Positions 25,364-33,923 of a stretch of DNA of 64,000 nucleotides are shown piece by piece (the first letter of the stretch is position 1; the number at the start of each line of letters is the position of its first letter). A program made the translations under genes and the position numbers. The DNA comes from Stenotrophomonas maltophilia. Its GTDB lineage: Bacteria > Pseudomonadota > Gammaproteobacteria > Xanthomonadales > Xanthomonadaceae. Below the pieces are notes generated by a model, which saw nothing but the letters and a program-made list of their open reading frames with translations, was not told the origin of the DNA and did not search any database. The stretch lies in assembly GCF_002138415.1 (NCBI RefSeq), contig NZ_CP015612.1, positions 248,001-312,000 of the forward strand, given 5' to 3'.

Positions 25364-26164
25364 TCAACGTACCGGTGGGTCCGGCACGTAGCGGTTGGGG
25401 AAGGCCTGCGGTTCGTGCGGCAGGCGTGAGGGCGAATCCACCAGGATGCCGCGTGCGCGCAGATTGCGGGCGCTGTCGTAGCGCAGCTGCAGGACCTGGG
25501 CCGGGCTGCGGCTGGCGCGTTCGAAGTCGGTATCGCGTACCGAAGACTGCTCGCGTGCGCCGTGGCCGGTGCCCAGCGCTGGCGCCTGCGACTTGCTGGC
25601 GTAGCCCTCGATGCGGCTGTTGCTGGCGCTGGCATCGGCCGCCGCTTCTGCCGCCGGGGCTGGCAGCGGCAGGCCACGGCGCAGGATCGGTTCCGGACGC
25701 CAGCGACGCGCTTCCTGGAACACCGCCACGCCGACCACACCGATGTTGTCCGGGCGGCCGGTGCGGCTGGCATAGCTGCCGCTGGGGCTGCTGAACACGA
25801 ACTGCGCTACTTCATCCTGGCTCTTGCGCCAGCCGGTGATGTCGGCGCGCTGGCCGGGGTTGAGCACGTAGCCGGTCTGCGAGGGATCGGCATCCTCGCC
25901 GGAGATGGCGTTGACGCCGTCCACCGACAGCACCACCAGCACCCGGCGCGGGCTGTCGTTGTACAGGCGCACCGCGTAGCGGTGGCCGCGCTCACCAGCC
26001 ACCCAGCGCTGGCCCTCGGCGGGGTAGCTGCGCAGTTCGGTGCCGCGGTCGCGGTCGACCAGGGCCATGCGCACGGGGCCGCCCTCGTACACCGGCGGTG
26101 GCATCGGGGCGGGGCGGAAGCCGGCCAGGGGCAGGATCAGCAGCAGGGGCAGCAGGCGTTTCAT
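25364..26164 (-). CDS. Hypothetical periplasmic protein
   Basis: A 266-residue protein with an N-terminal signal (KRLLPLLLILPLAGF). The first half is a beta-rich domain (GHRYAVRLYNDSPRRVLVVLSVDG, then GYVLNPGQRADITGWR), reminiscent of a surface or chaperone-like sandwich. A linker of low complexity (EAAADASASN) follows, then a polar C-terminus. GGAGA lies eight bases before the ATG. I do not recognise a named family. It is divergent from trpS. Confidence 0.7.
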   Translation of the reverse strand: MKRLLPLLLILPLAGFRPAPMPPPVYEGGPVRMALVDRDRGTELRSYPAEGQRWVAGERGHRYAVRLYNDSPRRVLVVLSVDGVNAISGEDADPSQTGYVLNPGQRADITGWRKSQDEVAQFVFSSPSGSYASRTGRPDNIGVVGVAVFQEARRWRPEPILRRGLPLPAPAAEAAADASASNSRIEGYASKSQAPALGTGHGAREQSSVRDTDFERASRSPAQVLQLRYDSARNLRARGILVDSPSRLPHEPQAFPNRYVPDPPVR

Positions 26165-26272
26165 CGGGCGTCTCCAGCGGGGTTGCGTGAATGAACGCGC
26201 CGCAGGCCCTGACGGGGTTGGTGGCGTGCAAGGTAAACTGGCCCCGTTCATCGAAGGTTACCCCACGCAGTC

Positions 26273-27565
26273 ATGACGACCCGAGTCCTTACCGGCATCA
26301 CCCCCTCCGGCACGCCCCACCTGGGCAACTACGTTGGCGCCATCCGTCCGGCCATCGCGGCCAGCCGCGCGCCGGGGATCGAGAGCTTCTTCTTCCTGGC
26401 CGACCTGCACAGCCTGATCAAGTCCCAGGACCCGCAGCGCACCCAGCGCGCGACCCTGGAGATCGCGGCCAGCTGGCTGGCCTGCGGCCTGGACCCGGAA
26501 CATGTGTGGTTCTACCGCCAGAGCGACATCCGCGAGACCACCGAGCTGATGTGGTTCCTGACCGCCATCGCCAGCAAGGGCATCCTCAACCGCGCGCACG
26601 CCTACAAGGCGGCGGTGGACAAGAACCGCGAGGAAGGCGTGGACGAGGACGCAGGCGTCAGCGCCGGCCTGTTCATGTACCCGGTGCTGATGGCCGCCGA
26701 CATCCTCATCTTCAAGGCCAACCAGGTACCGGTGGGCCGTGACCAGATCCAGCACATCGAGATGGCGCGCGATTTCGCCCAGCGCTTCAACCACGTGTAT
26801 GGCAAGGAGTATTTCCCGCTGCCGGACGTGGTGATCGACGAGCAGGTGGCGACGCTGGCGGGCCTGGATGGCCGCAAGATGAGCAAGAGCTACCACAACA
26901 CCATTCCGCTGTTCGTGCCGCGCGAAGAGCTGAAGAAGCTGGTGTTCTCGATCCTGACCGACTCGCGCGCACCGGGGGAGCCGAAGGACACCGAGGGCTC
27001 GGCGCTGTTCCAGATGTACCAGGCCTTCGCCACCCCGGAACAGACCGCGGAGTTCGCCAAGGCGTTCGCTGCGGGCATCAGCTGGGGCGATGCCAAGCAG
27101 CAGCTGTTCGAGCGCATCGACAGCGAGCTGTCGCCGCTGCGCGAGCGCTACAACGCGCTGATGGCCGAGCCGGAAAAGATCGAAGCGTTGCTCAAGCGCC
27201 GTGGCCAGCAGCTGCGCGAGCAGCTGGCGGCACCGCTGCTGGACGAGCTGCGCCATGCGGTGGGCCTGCGTGACCTGTCCACTGCGGGCGACATCGCCAG
27301 CGAGGACGCCGGCGTGGCCCGCGTGGCACCGCCGCTGTTCAAGCAGTACCGTGAAAAGGATGGCCGCTTCTACTTCAAGCTGACCGCCGGTGACGGCACG
27401 CTGCTGATCCAGAGCGAAGGCTTCGATTCGCCGCGCGATGCGGGCCAGCTGATCGCGGTGATCAAGCAGGCCGAGCAGGGCGACCAGCTGCAGAGCGAGC
27501 TGTTCAAGCTGGAAGCGGAGGTCGATGCCGTGCTGGCTGCCTTGGCCGTGCTGCGCGAAGCGTAA
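26273..27565 (+). CDS. trpS: Tryptophan-tRNA ligase with C-terminal extension
   Basis: A 430-residue class I synthetase. The HIGH-equivalent TPHLGNYVG is at residues 14-22 and KMSKS at about 202-206. Ordinary bacterial TrpS ends near residue 335-350; here about 80 extra residues follow, including a segment at about 353-398 (YREKDGRFYFKLTAGDGTL, then SEGFDSPRDA) that resembles the DUF1508/YegP fold, and a terminal helix. The rest of the protein is standard. A SMAG dimer follows the stop. Confidence 0.93.
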   Translation: MTTRVLTGITPSGTPHLGNYVGAIRPAIAASRAPGIESFFFLADLHSLIKSQDPQRTQRATLEIAASWLACGLDPEHVWFYRQSDIRETTELMWFLTAIASKGILNRAHAYKAAVDKNREEGVDEDAGVSAGLFMYPVLMAADILIFKANQVPVGRDQIQHIEMARDFAQRFNHVYGKEYFPLPDVVIDEQVATLAGLDGRKMSKSYHNTIPLFVPREELKKLVFSILTDSRAPGEPKDTEGSALFQMYQAFATPEQTAEFAKAFAAGISWGDAKQQLFERIDSELSPLRERYNALMAEPEKIEALLKRRGQQLREQLAAPLLDELRHAVGLRDLSTAGDIASEDAGVARVAPPLFKQYREKDGRFYFKLTAGDGTLLIQSEGFDSPRDAGQLIAVIKQAEQGDQLQSELFKLEAEVDAVLAALAVLREA

Positions 27566-27566
27566 G

Positions 27567-27640
27567 GGTAGTGCCGGCCGCTGGCCGGCAACTGCACGTT
27601 CCCCAGGCTCCCGGAAATGCCGGCCAGCGGCCGGCACTAC
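27567..27640. repeat. SMAG dimer, inverted pair
   Basis: Two GTAG-GCCGGCC hairpins in opposite orientation immediately after the trpS stop, with about 28 bases between. The same type recurs at 13541 and 30930. It could form a long hairpin and end or stabilise the trpS transcript. Confidence 0.88.
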
Positions 27641-27701
27641 TACGGCATTGACCCATGGCATGATGTCCGCGCGCCTCCGGCGCGATGACATGGAGTCTGC
27701 G

Positions 27702-27998
27702 ATGGCCTGGTTGTCGCTGCTGCTGTTCCTGCCCTGGTTCCTGCTGCTGGGCAGCCTGTACTGGCTGTTCCCGCGCCAGCCGCGCACCGCGCGGCGGCGC
27801 CTGTTCGACAGCACCACCCTGGTGCTCGCATTCGCGCTGAGCATCGTGTCGATGCTGTGGGGCTACCGCATCGGCGTGGTGCAGCCCGGCGCCGGCCCGA
27901 TCTGGCCGCAGGTGCTGGCGGTGCTGTACGCCTACGGCGCGTTCCTGGCGGTGCTGGTGTTGGCCCTGTTGCTGCGGCCGCGGTTCGCATTGCGCTGA
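27702..27998 (+). CDS. Small membrane protein of unknown function
   Basis: A 98-residue protein with three predicted membrane helices (about 3-22, 38-58 and 70-91) and a basic loop (PRQPRTARRR) after the first. GGAG lies seven bases before the ATG at 27702; an in-frame ATG at 27690 is possible. There is no recognised family. It stands alone between two repeat elements. Confidence 0.7.
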   Translation: MAWLSLLLFLPWFLLLGSLYWLFPRQPRTARRRLFDSTTLVLAFALSIVSMLWGYRIGVVQPGAGPIWPQVLAVLYAYGAFLAVLVLALLLRPRFALR

Positions 27999-28036
27999 AC
28001 CTGGCGGTGATGATGGCCGCCGCTGAACCTGCTCCT

Positions 28037-28127
28037 GGTAGAGTCGACTGTTAGTCGACTGCTTTCCCGTCAGACGTGGAGAAATACCCGCGCTGCGCGC
28101 GCAAGTCGACTAACAGTCGACTCTACC
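28037..28127. repeat. GTAG-headed repeat dimer (SMAG variant)
   Basis: GGTAGAGTCGACTGTTAGTC at 28037 and its inverted copy ending CTCTACC at 28127. The GTAG head is kept, but the palindrome is AGTCGACT-based instead of GCCGGCC, so this is a different SMAG subfamily. The arms lie about 41 bases apart. Confidence 0.8.
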
Positions 28128-28238
28128 AGGCCCCCATCCGGCCAAAGCCGTGCGCCCTCCGACCAAAGCCGCATCGAACCCGGGCCGCCTGCGCGCCTAC
28201 CATGGGGGTCTGTTCCCGATCCTGCCAGGTGCGTGCCG

Positions 28239-29171
28239 ATGACCGCCGACCCCAGCATCCACACCATCGATACCGGCTTCCAGCGTCCCGACTTCGACGC
28301 GGCCTATCTGATCGTTGAAAACGGCCGCGCCGCGTTCGTCGACTGCGGCACTGGCCTGTCGGTGCCGGCCATGCTGCAGGCGCTGGCGGATGCCGGCCTG
28401 GGCGTGGAGGCGGTGGACTGGCTGCTGCTCACCCACGTGCATCTGGATCATGCGGGCGGTGCAGGCCTGCTGATGCAGCAGTTGCCGAATGCGAAGGCGG
28501 TGCTGCACCCGCGCGGCGCGCCGCACATGATCGACCCGACCCGGCTGATCGCCGGTGCTACGGCGGTGTATGGCGCTGAAGAGATCGCGCGCAGCTATGG
28601 CCGCATCGAACCGATTCCCGAACAGCGCGTGGTGGTGGCCGAAGACGGCCACCGCGTCGACCTGGCCGGCCGCGAGCTGGTGCTGCTGCACACACCAGGC
28701 CATGCGCTGCACCACTACTGCGTGTGGGATGCGCGCAGCCGCAGCTGGTTCACCGGCGATACGTTCGGCATCTCCTACCGCGAGCTGGACAGCGCGCAGG
28801 GCGCTTTCATCTTCCCGACCTCCTCGCCGGTGCAGTTCGACCCGGAAGCGATGAAGGCCTCGATCCGGCGCATGCTGGGCTACGGCCCGCAGGCGATGTA
28901 CCTGACCCACTACGGTCGTGTGGAACAGGTGGAGAAACTGGCCGACGACCTGTTCGAGCAGATCGATGCAATGGCTGCCATCGGCCGCCAGTGCGACGGG
29001 CGACCGGACCGCCACCGCTGCCTGCTGGCCGCGCTGCAGGCGCTGTACGTGGAACGTGCACAGCTGCATGGCTGTCCGCTGGACGATGCCGCGGTGACTG
29101 CAGTGCTGGCGATGGACATCGAACTCAACGCGCAGGGCCTGGCGTGCTGGCTGGACCGCATCAGCAGGTAG
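28239..29171 (+). CDS. MBL-fold metallohydrolase
   Basis: A 310-residue metallo-beta-lactamase-fold hydrolase. Metal ligands are visible in THVHLDHAGG (HxHxDH), then HTPGHALHH, TGDT and a later LTHYGR. No extra domain suggests a substrate. The ATG at 28239 is used; a GTG at 28233 would add two residues. The TAG stop (29169-29171) is also the GTAG head of a repeat, so the repeat defines the C-terminus. Confidence 0.85.
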   Translation: MTADPSIHTIDTGFQRPDFDAAYLIVENGRAAFVDCGTGLSVPAMLQALADAGLGVEAVDWLLLTHVHLDHAGGAGLLMQQLPNAKAVLHPRGAPHMIDPTRLIAGATAVYGAEEIARSYGRIEPIPEQRVVVAEDGHRVDLAGRELVLLHTPGHALHHYCVWDARSRSWFTGDTFGISYRELDSAQGAFIFPTSSPVQFDPEAMKASIRRMLGYGPQAMYLTHYGRVEQVEKLADDLFEQIDAMAAIGRQCDGRPDRHRCLLAALQALYVERAQLHGCPLDDAAVTAVLAMDIELNAQGLACWLDRISR

Positions 29172-29190
29172 ATCCACGCCATGCGTGGAT
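29168..29190. repeat. GTAG-headed repeat with ATCCACG palindrome (SMAG variant)
   Basis: GTAGATCCACGCCATGCGTGGAT, a single unit with an 8-bp hairpin. It overlaps the stop codon of the MBL gene. Copies in the other orientation occur at 38105-38127 and at the centre of the large palindrome (46713-46735). Confidence 0.82.
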
Positions 29191-29276
29191 GACGTGGGCC
29201 CATGCTGCGCCGTGATGTCACGACCACGTTACACTCTGGTGACTTCCAAGCTAGCCGTGGTACTGCCGTGAATCCG

Positions 29277-30929
29277 ATGCGCGTGTTGCTGCTGTCGTCC
29301 TGTCTGTTCGTCGGTGGCCTGGCCCATGCGGCCAACGACCTGCCGGGCGGCGGCATCGATCCGCAGGCGCTGTCGCGCCATGTGCGCGTGCTGGCGTCGG
29401 ATGAATTCGAGGGCCGCGCGCCGGCCACCGAAGGCGAAGAGCGCACGGTGCAGTACCTGATCGAGCAGTTCCGCAGCTATGGCCTGCAGCCGGGCGGCGT
29501 GGACGGCAGCTGGGTGCAGCCGGTGCCGCTGGTGCGCGCGCAGCTGGAGGGCGCGGCCAAGGCCAGCCTCTCACTGAAGCAGGGCAAGCGTGCGCTGGCC
29601 AATGGCGTGGACGTGACCCTGCAGAGCCTGCAGCCGCGCAAGCGCGTGCAGATCAAGGATGCGCCGCTGGTGTTCGTCGGCTACGGCATCGACGCGCCGG
29701 AGCGCCAGTGGAACGACTACAAGGACGTGGACCTGCACGGCAAGATCGCCGTCGTGCTGATCAACGACGCCGATTTCGAAGCCGATGCGCCAGGCGCGTT
29801 CGATGGCAAGGCGGTGACCTACTACGGCCGCTGGACCTACAAGTTCGAGGAAGCCGCACGCCGTGGTGCCGAAGGCGTGCTGATCGTGCACGAGACTGCG
29901 CCGGCTGCGTATGGCTGGGCCACGGTGAAGAGTTCGGGCACCTCGCCGCTGTTCGACATCGAACGCGGCCAGGCCGAGGCAATGGCCCAGCACACGCCGC
30001 TGCGTGGCTGGATGCAGCGCGAACTGGCCGAGGCGATCTTTGCCGACGCCGGCCTCGACTTCGATGCCGAGAAGCGCAAGGCGATGCGTGCCGACTTCCG
30101 CCCGGTGGCGCTGGACAATGCAAAGCTGAGCGTAGATTTCGCGCTCAAGCGCGAGCAGGTGGTGACCCGCAACGTGGTGGCCAAGCTGCCCGGTGGCGAG
30201 CATGGCGACGAGGCGGTGATCTTCTCCGCGCACTGGGATGCCTTCGGTATCGGCCAGCCCGACGCCAAGGGTGACCGTGTCCGCCGCGGTGCGATCGACA
30301 ACGCCACCGGTGTGGCCACCGTGCTGGAACTGGGTCGGGTGTTCGCCGCCGGCCCGCAGCCGCAGCGCACGCTGTACTTCGTGGCGCTGACCGCCGAAGA
30401 GAAGGGCCTGCTGGGTGCCAGCTACTACGCCGCGCACCCGCTGGCGCCGCTGGACAAGACCGCTGCAGTGCTGAACATCGAAATGTTCAGCCCGGATGGC
30501 CCGACCCGCGACATCGCTTCGTGGGGCAAGGGCCGGGTGTCGCTGGAAGGCGATCTGGAACGCGTGGCCAAGGCCCGCGGCCGCAGCTACAGCCCGGACC
30601 CGAACCTGGAAGCCGGCTTCTTCTACCGTGCCGACCACTTCGCGTTTGCCCGCTTGGGCGTGCCGGCGATCACCATCGGTCCGGGCCTGGACAAGCTGGA
30701 CGGTGGGATTGAAGCCGGCCGCGCGCTGCGCGAGAAGTACTTCGCTGACTGCTACCACCAGGCCTGCGATGCCTGGACCCCGAGCTGGGACCCGAGCGGC
30801 CACGCCGCCGACACCCTGCTGGTCTATGACCTGGGCGCCGAGCTGGCCAACAGCCGCCGTTGGCCGACGTGGGAAAAGGAATCGGAGTTCCGCGGCGCGC
30901 GCGACAAGAGCGAAGCGGCCCGCCGTTGA
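29277..30929 (+). CDS. M28 family zinc peptidase, secreted
   Basis: A 550-residue protein with a signal peptide (to AHAA, about residue 19) and a PA-type insert in the first half. The M28 catalytic region carries FSAHWDAFG (first zinc His/Asp), GAIDNATGVA (bridging Asp), TAEEKGLLGAS (catalytic Glu pair), and a later YRADHFAFAR His. The family comprises aminopeptidases and carboxypeptidases of peptide scavenging. It is probably periplasmic or exported. A GTG at 29268 is an alternative start. A SMAG dimer follows the stop. Confidence 0.88.
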   Translation: MRVLLLSSCLFVGGLAHAANDLPGGGIDPQALSRHVRVLASDEFEGRAPATEGEERTVQYLIEQFRSYGLQPGGVDGSWVQPVPLVRAQLEGAAKASLSLKQGKRALANGVDVTLQSLQPRKRVQIKDAPLVFVGYGIDAPERQWNDYKDVDLHGKIAVVLINDADFEADAPGAFDGKAVTYYGRWTYKFEEAARRGAEGVLIVHETAPAAYGWATVKSSGTSPLFDIERGQAEAMAQHTPLRGWMQRELAEAIFADAGLDFDAEKRKAMRADFRPVALDNAKLSVDFALKREQVVTRNVVAKLPGGEHGDEAVIFSAHWDAFGIGQPDAKGDRVRRGAIDNATGVATVLELGRVFAAGPQPQRTLYFVALTAEEKGLLGASYYAAHPLAPLDKTAAVLNIEMFSPDGPTRDIASWGKGRVSLEGDLERVAKARGRSYSPDPNLEAGFFYRADHFAFARLGVPAITIGPGLDKLDGGIEAGRALREKYFADCYHQACDAWTPSWDPSGHAADTLLVYDLGAELANSRRWPTWEKESEFRGARDKSEAARR

Positions 30930-31008
30930 GGTAGTGCCGGCCGCTGGCCGGCAACCTCATGAACCTTCGGAAAGAATGTGGAGTTGCCGGCCAGCGGCCG
31001 GCACTACC
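30930..31008. repeat. SMAG dimer, inverted pair
   Basis: GTAG-GCCGGCC units in opposite orientation with about 33 bases between. The left unit begins right after the M28 stop and the right unit contains the TAG stop codon (31004-31006) of the minus-strand membrane protein gene. Confidence 0.88.
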
Positions 31009-31360
31009 GGCGCTGACGCAACAGCGTCCACGCGCCCCAGCCACTGGCGGCGAGCGCTGCCAGATAGCAGGCCACCATCGTACGCAGGCCAACCGGTGAT
31101 CCTGCATTGATGCCGCGATGCAGGCGCAGTTGCAGCGAGCTGTGGCCGCTGCCCAGGTCCACCGCCAGCTGCAGCGCCAGCGCGGCGCAGAACACCAGCA
31201 GGGCAATCCCGAATCCGATGCGCGGCCACGCGGCCTGCGCGTTGGGGCGGCGCAGCAGCCAGGCCAGTGCCGTGGCTGCGGCCAGCGTCGCCGCGATCCA
31301 CATCAGTGGCGTAGCGGGAGACGCAGCGGCCACCGGCAGTGCACCGGTGGCCGCGATCAT
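31004..31360 (-). CDS. Small membrane protein of unknown function
   Basis: A 118-residue protein with three hydrophobic segments (about residues 17-34, 47-68 and 91-108), likely inner membrane. The start MIAATGALPVAAASPA is at 31360. Its stop codon lies in the GTAG head of a SMAG repeat, so the original C-terminus may have been changed when the element arrived. There is no recognised family. It follows the MHS transporter gene on the same strand by ten bases. Confidence 0.65.
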   Translation of the reverse strand: MIAATGALPVAAASPATPLMWIAATLAAATALAWLLRRPNAQAAWPRIGFGIALLVFCAALALQLAVDLGSGHSSLQLRLHRGINAGSPVGLRTMVACYLAALAASGWGAWTLLRQRR

Positions 31361-31370
31361 GACGACGCGC

Positions 31371-32705
31371 TTACTTGCGGGTGCCGTCGAGCCAGTTCGG
31401 GCCCTTGTTGGTGAGGAAGAACACATAGACCACCAACGATACCGCGATCGTCGCGGTCACGTAGATGGCGAACCAGTCGACGTGGCCGGTCTTCAGCGCG
31501 CCCTGGTACAGCAGCGGGGCGGTGCCACCGAACAGCGAGTTGGCCAGCGCATAGCCCAGGCCCACGCCCAGTGCACGCACGTGGGTGGGGAACAGCTCGG
31601 CCTTCACCACCGCGTTGATGGAGGTGTAGCCGGTGAGGATGACAAACGCCATGGCCAGGGTCAGGAACGCCAGGGTGGCGTCATGCTGGTGCGGCAGCTG
31701 GGTGATCAGGTACCAGCTGTACAGCACGCCACCGACACCGAAGAACACCAGCAGGGTCTTGCGGCCGATGATGTCCGACAGCCAGCCACCGACCGGCTGC
31801 AGCACCATCAGGAACGCCAGCACGCCCAGGTTGATCAGGGTGCCGGTCATCGGGTCATTGCCGGCGAAGGCGCTCTGGATCATCTTCGGGCCGTTCACCG
31901 AGTAGGTGTAGAAGGCCACGGTGCCACCGGCGGTGATCAGGAAGCACAGCAGCAGCGGCCGCCACTGGTGCACGAACAGTTCGTACATCGAGCCGGACTT
32001 CTGTGCCTTGCCCTCGCGCGCGGCCTCGATGGACGACTCCGACAGCGACTCGTCCATGCCCCGGCGCAGCCAGAACACCACCACCGCGGCGATGCCGCCG
32101 ATGCCGAAGGCAATACGCCAGCCCCACTCGGAGATTTCCGGCTTGCCCCAGAAGGTCAGCATCAGCAGCAGGGTCAGCTGGGCCAGCACATGGCCGCCGA
32201 CCAGGGTGACGTAGTGGAAGGAGGACAGGAAGCCGCGGCGGCCGGGAATGGCGGCCTCGGACATGTAGGTGGCGCTGGCACCGTACTCGCCACCGGTGGC
32301 GAAGCCCTGCAGCAGGCGCGCAAACAGCAGGATGACCGCGGCCCAGATGCCGATGCTGGCGGCGGTGGGGGTGATGGCGATCAGGAACGAACACAGCGCC
32401 ATCAGCGTGACCGAGACGGTCAGCGCCAGGCGGCGGCCATGGCGGTCGGCGAAGCGGCCGAAGAACCAGGCGCCGATCGGGCGCATCAGGAAGGTCGCCG
32501 CGAAGATCGCCCACACGTACATGGTGGAGTTCTTGTCGTCCGGCGAGAAGAACTGCGATTCGAAGTACACGGCGAACACCGAGTACACGTAGACGTCATA
32601 CCACTCCACCAGGTTGCCGGCGGAGCCTTTGAGGGTATTGGAGATGGAACGCCGCAGCGCGGCGCCGTCGGTGCTGGGGACAGCGGAATGGGACGTGGTG
32701 CTCAT
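31371..32705 (-). CDS. MFS transporter of the metabolite:H+ symporter family (KgtP-like)
   Basis: A 444-residue 12-helix permease. The N-terminus LKGSAGNLVEWYDVYVYSVF, the GRFADRHGRRLAL loop after TM2, RLLQGFATGGEYGA, and the second-half GWLSDIIGRKTLL repeat are typical of the metabolite-H+ symporter branch that includes alpha-ketoglutarate permease. The substrate is probably a dicarboxylate, but this is not readable from sequence. Confidence 0.88.
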   Translation of the reverse strand: MSTTSHSAVPSTDGAALRRSISNTLKGSAGNLVEWYDVYVYSVFAVYFESQFFSPDDKNSTMYVWAIFAATFLMRPIGAWFFGRFADRHGRRLALTVSVTLMALCSFLIAITPTAASIGIWAAVILLFARLLQGFATGGEYGASATYMSEAAIPGRRGFLSSFHYVTLVGGHVLAQLTLLLMLTFWGKPEISEWGWRIAFGIGGIAAVVVFWLRRGMDESLSESSIEAAREGKAQKSGSMYELFVHQWRPLLLCFLITAGGTVAFYTYSVNGPKMIQSAFAGNDPMTGTLINLGVLAFLMVLQPVGGWLSDIIGRKTLLVFFGVGGVLYSWYLITQLPHQHDATLAFLTLAMAFVILTGYTSINAVVKAELFPTHVRALGVGLGYALANSLFGGTAPLLYQGALKTGHVDWFAIYVTATIAVSLVVYVFFLTNKGPNWLDGTRK

Positions 32706-33017
32706 CCGGGTGGGAATCCTCGATGCGGCGCTTCCGTGCGGGAAAGATCGGTGCCAGCCGCGCGCGGGGCGCTTGCGGCCAGCCTCCTAGGTAATGCATC
32801 CCACGTCAACGCCGGGTGCCGAACGAGCGGGCGGGGAATGGGACCGGACAGGGTGACAGCGGGCGCCGGACGGGCCTATAGCTAAATCGTCGTACGCCCT
32901 TTCGCGTCCGGCATCCGGGAAGATTGCCCATCCGCGTTGCAGTGTGTTGAAAACCGGGGTTATTTCAGCCGGCCGAACGTCCTAGAATCCGCGTTCCCCC
33001 GGCCCCTCTGGTGCGTC
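32706..33017. other. Divergent intergenic region, no gene seen
   Basis: About 312 bases between the minus-strand MHS transporter gene and the plus-strand EamA pair. It must carry both promoters. I see no repeat element or operator of note. Confidence 0.5.
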
Positions 33018-33923
33018 ATGTCGGCTCCCCCTGTTCCGTCTGCGGCTGCCCCCCGGGGTGGCCTTGTCGCGTTGGCGCTGCTGCTGGTCTACGTGGTCTG
33101 GGGCTCGACCTACCTGGGTATCGCCAAGGCCCTGCACGGCGGCGCGCTGCCGCTGACGATGGTCTCCGGCAGCCGCTTCATCATTGCCGGTGGCCTGATG
33201 TTCCTGGCCCTGCGCCTGTTCTGGAAGCTGCCGAACCCGACTCTGCGGCAGTGGCGCAACCTGGTCATCATGGGCGTGACCATGCTGGTGCTGGGCAACG
33301 GCATGGTGGTGCTGGCCGAACGCGAGGTGTCCTCGGGCCTGGCCGCCACGGCGGTGGCTTCGGTGCCGCTGTGGATGGCGCTGTTTTCGGCGCTGCGCGG
33401 CCAGCATGCCAGCCGCGGTGAGTGGCTGGGCATCGCCATCGGCTTCCTCGGCGTGGTCTGGCTCAATGCCGGCAGCAGCCTGACCGCCTCGCCGACCGGG
33501 CTGGTGCTGCTGCTGATCGCGCCGATCGGCTGGGCCTTCGGTTCGGTGTGGGCGCGTGGGCTGGACCTGCCAGGCCCGTTCATGACCGCGGCCGGGCAGA
33601 TGGTCTGCGGCGGCGTGCTGCTGGTGCTGATCGGCCTGGCGGTGGGCGAGCGCCCGACCACATTGCCCGACACCGGCGGCCTGCTGGCGATGGCCTACCT
33701 GTGCGTGTTCGGCTCCATCGTCGCGTTCACCGCCTACGTGTGGCTGCTGCAGAACGTGCGCCCGGCGCTGGCGGGCAGCTACGCGTACGTCAATCCGGTG
33801 ATTGCGGTGCTGCTGGGCGCACTGCTCAACGGTGAACGTTTCGGCTGGCGCGACCTGCTGGCGATGGCGGTGATTCTTCTGGGTGTGGTGGTACTGACGA
33901 TGGCAAGGACGAGAAAGAAATGA
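33018..33923 (+). CDS. yedA: EamA family exporter, YedA-like
   Basis: A 301-residue protein of the drug/metabolite transporter superfamily with ten hydrophobic segments in two EamA halves. The first half has VYVVWGSTYLGIAKAL and the second PIGWAFGSVWARGLDL. The arrangement is close to E. coli YedA. The substrate is unknown. The stop overlaps the next start (ATGA at 33920-33923), so the two exporters form an operon. Confidence 0.85.
   Translation: MSAPPVPSAAAPRGGLVALALLLVYVVWGSTYLGIAKALHGGALPLTMVSGSRFIIAGGLMFLALRLFWKLPNPTLRQWRNLVIMGVTMLVLGNGMVVLAEREVSSGLAATAVASVPLWMALFSALRGQHASRGEWLGIAIGFLGVVWLNAGSSLTASPTGLVLLLIAPIGWAFGSVWARGLDLPGPFMTAAGQMVCGGVLLVLIGLAVGERPTTLPDTGGLLAMAYLCVFGSIVAFTAYVWLLQNVRPALAGSYAYVNPVIAVLLGALLNGERFGWRDLLAMAVILLGVVVLTMARTRKK

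Noticed and set aside
31107..32885. 592-codon plus-strand frame opposite the MHS transporter gene
   Set aside because: Low-complexity His/Gln-rich translation and no start context; the minus strand encodes a complete transporter.
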